Shown here: in pieces, positions 17,757-20,154 of the stretch
How positions within the stretch are numbered: the stretch's first letter is position 1
Layout: each line of letters begins with the position of its first letter
IMG/VR virus record: IMGVR_UViG_3300046010_001902
Coordinates: 1-20,154 of that record
Reading direction: 5' to 3' (one strand)
Source: a virus
Length of the DNA stretch: 20,154 bases
Notes under the pieces: generated by a model
What the model was told of the DNA's origin: nothing
Databases searched by the model: none
The model's input: the letters and a program-made list of their open reading frames with translations, nothing else
Position numbers and translations under genes: made by a program

Positions 17757-20154
17757 TTAAAGCAGCCAACTATTATGCAAATCAAGGTTTCTCCGTTATC
17801 CCAATAGGTGATAACAAGAGAGCAATTTTTCCTTGGACCGAGTTCCAATCCAAGATAATGGATGCGGCAACAATGAAGGCCCAATTTACTAACACCAGGT
17901 CAAACAACATTGCCATCATCGGTGGCGCAGTCTCCGGAGGATTAGAGATTATCGATGTTGATCTTAAATATGATGTAAGCGGTACATTATGGGATCGACT
18001 CAAAGCCGAGCTTGGAGACTTAATGGAGCTTTTATATGTGGTACGCACCAAATCCGGTGGGTATCATTTATATTATAGGTCCGAAGAGATTGAAGGCAAT
18101 CAAAAACTTGCCATGCGCCATGCAACAAAAGAGGAACTTAAAGAGACACCACACGCAAAAGAGATAGTGTTAATTGAGACACGCGGTGAGGGAGGATATG
18201 TGCTTGCACCTCCATCCGAAGGGTACACCAAAGAAAAGGACTTTAAGATAAATGTTATAACATTAGAGCAAAGGGAATCCATCCTATCAATATGTAGATC
18301 ATTCAACGAAGTAGTCAAAGAGGTGCGCCAACAAGTTATAACTGAAACCGATAATTTTCAACTTACACCTTGGGATGATTATAATAATAAGTGCGATGTA
18401 GTTGCATTACTTGAAAAGCACGGTTGGACTTGGATTGAGCGCAAAGGTGAGCGCGATTACTTAAAGCGCCCAGGCAAAACCGATTCGCATATATCCGCAG
18501 ATTATCATCAAGGACTTGGACTATTTAAAGTATTCTCAACATCAACGGAGTTTGAGACAGGCAAAGGATACAAGCCGTTTGCTATTTATACCATCCTTGA
18601 ACATGGTAGTAACTTCTCTAATGCTGCAAAGCAATTGTCTCAAGATGGATTCGGTGAACAAAAGAATCGCATCTCATCAAATATAAAAAGAGACTTCCTT
18701 AAGAAAAAAGAGGAAGGGCTTGATAATAAAAACATCGCCGCCTACCTTTCACAAAAGCATAACCTGGATGTAACCAAGACCGAGGACCTTATCAAAGATA
18801 TTGAGAGCGGTAATGGAGAGAGCATCCTTACATTTTGGAATGTCAATGATAAAGGTATTGTGACCATTGATCGGTCCAAGTTCCTTTCATTTCTATCAAG
18901 CAATGGCGGGTTTTATATTTATTATTATGACAATAAGCTTAATTACAAATTGGTCCGCGTTGAAGATGGATTTGTATCGGAGACAAACATGGAGCAAATT
19001 AAAAAGTTTCTTAACTCATATATTGACCAACTCCCATCCAACTTTGATGGCACCAACCCATCCAAGCTCCGCGAAATAATTTATAAGGGAGCCGATGCAT
19101 ATTTTAACAAAGGTTTGTTTGAGTTTATGCAAAACATTAAACTTAACTTCCTTAAGCACACCAAGACAGCCGCATATTATCCTTTTAAAAATGGAGTGGT
19201 GCGCATCACTAAAAATAAAAAGGAACTAATTAAGTACGGTGATTTGGGTGTACATGTTTGGAAAGACCAAGTAATTGATTTCAATATTGACATTGAACAA
19301 GACATCGACTTTGAATATGTTCAGTACACTAAATTTATTGATAAGGTTTGCAATGGAGACACCGAGCGCATAGCTTATGCCATTAGTTTAATTGGTTACT
19401 TACTCCATACTTACAAGGATCCGACCAAATCATTTGCCGTGATACTTGCAGAAGAGACCGAAGATGAGGCCCAAGGTGGTGGCGCCGGTAAAGGGATTTT
19501 CTTTAAGGCCATCGGTAAATTAATCAACCTGGTATCAATTGATGGTAAGAACTTTAAGCTTGATAAGTCATTTGCATTTCAACGCGTTGAGTTATCCACT
19601 CAATTGATTATTATTGAGGATTGCCGTAAGAATTTAGACTTTGAAGGATTTTATTCCAAGATTACCGAAGGGGTAACAGTTGAAAAGAAAAACAAAGATG
19701 AGCTTTATATTGATTACAATAATGCTCCAAAGTTTGGATTTACTACAAATTACACGATCAATTATAGTGGTGGACACGGCAAGCGAAGAGTAAAAGTGAT
19801 TGAGTTTGGTTCGTTCTTTAACCATAAGAACTCACCACTTGATTTCTTTGGCAATACTTTGTTTAATGATTGGGATCAAGATGAATGGAATCGATTCTAT
19901 AATTTTATGATTGAATCAGTTCAAATATATCTTGAGAGCGGTATTCCTGTTATTGAGAATAGCGACTCAATCAATCGTAAGAATGTAAAACTTAATTTTG
20001 GCGAGGACTTCCTGGCTTATTATGATGATATTGTCCGTGACAAATGGTTTGAGTTTGGCTCGGAATATATATCATTTTGTAATATTAACGACTTTGATAA
20101 AAAGGATTACTCACAAATAAGGTTTAAAAAAGGACTTCATATGTCCTCGGATAT
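17753..20154 (+). CDS. Primase-polymerase / SF3 helicase, partial (runs off window)
   Basis: Open for 800 codons to the window end with no stop. The N-terminal third is an archaeo-eukaryotic primase-polymerase domain: opening AANYYANQGFSVIPIGDNKR, IID68VD70LKYD (metal-binding DxD), SGGYH105LYY and E142TRGEGGYVLAPPS. The C-terminal part is a D5-like superfamily 3 helicase: Walker A GGGAGKG (575-581), Walker B LIIIED (618-623), with an IDFEYVQYTKFIDKV-type segment before it. Such fusions start replication by synthesising primers and unwinding the fork. It overlaps the nuclease gene by ATGA. The first Walker-A residues GG-GAGKG are standard. A SF3 arginine finger would be expected further on, at or beyond 680; I cannot confirm it. 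Confidence 0.9.
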   Translation, partial: MIKAANYYANQGFSVIPIGDNKRAIFPWTEFQSKIMDAATMKAQFTNTRSNNIAIIGGAVSGGLEIIDVDLKYDVSGTLWDRLKAELGDLMELLYVVRTKSGGYHLYYRSEEIEGNQKLAMRHATKEELKETPHAKEIVLIETRGEGGYVLAPPSEGYTKEKDFKINVITLEQRESILSICRSFNEVVKEVRQQVITETDNFQLTPWDDYNNKCDVVALLEKHGWTWIERKGERDYLKRPGKTDSHISADYHQGLGLFKVFSTSTEFETGKGYKPFAIYTILEHGSNFSNAAKQLSQDGFGEQKNRISSNIKRDFLKKKEEGLDNKNIAAYLSQKHNLDVTKTEDLIKDIESGNGESILTFWNVNDKGIVTIDRSKFLSFLSSNGGFYIYYYDNKLNYKLVRVEDGFVSETNMEQIKKFLNSYIDQLPSNFDGTNPSKLREIIYKGADAYFNKGLFEFMQNIKLNFLKHTKTAAYYPFKNGVVRITKNKKELIKYGDLGVHVWKDQVIDFNIDIEQDIDFEYVQYTKFIDKVCNGDTERIAYAISLIGYLLHTYKDPTKSFAVILAEETEDEAQGGGAGKGIFFKAIGKLINLVSIDGKNFKLDKSFAFQRVELSTQLIIIEDCRKNLDFEGFYSKITEGVTVEKKNKDELYIDYNNAPKFGFTTNYTINYSGGHGKRRVKVIEFGSFFNHKNSPLDFFGNTLFNDWDQDEWNRFYNFMIESVQIYLESGIPVIENSDSINRKNVKLNFGEDFLAYYDDIVRDKWFEFGSEYISFCNINDFDKKDYSQIRFKKGLHMSSD

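Noticed and set aside
19587-19595. TTATCCACT resembling a DnaA box
   Set aside because: A single near-match within the primase coding sequence, one mismatch from consensus, and no cluster nearby.

Overview
The window looks like part of a tailed bacteriophage (or prophage) genome that infects a member of the Bacteroidota. Three things support this. There is a full set of phage genes: portal, connector, tail fibre, endolysin and primase-helicase. Genes are tightly packed, often with TAATG or ATGA stop/start overlaps and mostly without Shine-Dalgarno sequences. Intergenic promoters fit the Bacteroidota pattern (-7 box TAnnTTTG about 19 nt after a T-rich -33 element). The DNA is AT-rich. No integrase, tRNA, rRNA, CRISPR array or insertion sequence was seen.

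Positions 1-11720 (plus strand) are the late region. A small structural protein, probably a tail-tube type protein, sits between two strong hairpin terminators (59-577). It is followed by a small virion-type protein, the portal protein fused to a C-terminal head-morphogenesis-like domain (GTG start at 1014), a head-tail connector, a neck/tail-completion candidate, a beta-rich small protein, and a 1470-residue repetitive tail fibre ending in an S74 self-cleaving chaperone. An orphan cysteine-containing protein comes next. A second late unit with its own promoter (9304-9334) then runs through small membrane proteins to an M15-family peptidase endolysin. It holds holin candidates and a candidate inner/outer membrane spanin pair, so it looks like a lysis cassette.

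Positions 11787-17055 (minus strand) are the early replication/recombination region, read toward the lysis genes and stopped by a hairpin at 11727-11760. In transcription order it encodes an SSB-like protein with an acidic DEESPF tail, a small protein, a PD-(D/E)XK RecB-like nuclease, a DEDDy exonuclease with a zinc ribbon, a MazG-like small protein, a mini-zincin, an SF2 helicase, then a second promoter (12993-13023) driving small proteins and an orphan DnaA domain IV. Two very small membrane proteins (28 and 42 residues) fit exactly into this tiling.

Positions 17056-17310 are a divergent control region with back-to-back promoters. To its right, the plus-strand early operon carries a 30-residue membrane peptide, an AT-hook-like small DNA-binding protein, a VRR-NUC nuclease, and a large primase-polymerase/SF3 helicase that is cut by the window end. 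No DNA polymerase, terminase, major capsid or tape-measure gene is visible; they would lie outside the window. The most distinctive observation is that the three early promoters share an extended T-run plus TTATT(A/C)AATT sequence upstream of the -7 box, which suggests a dedicated early promoter class. All functions are read from motifs by eye; no database search was possible.
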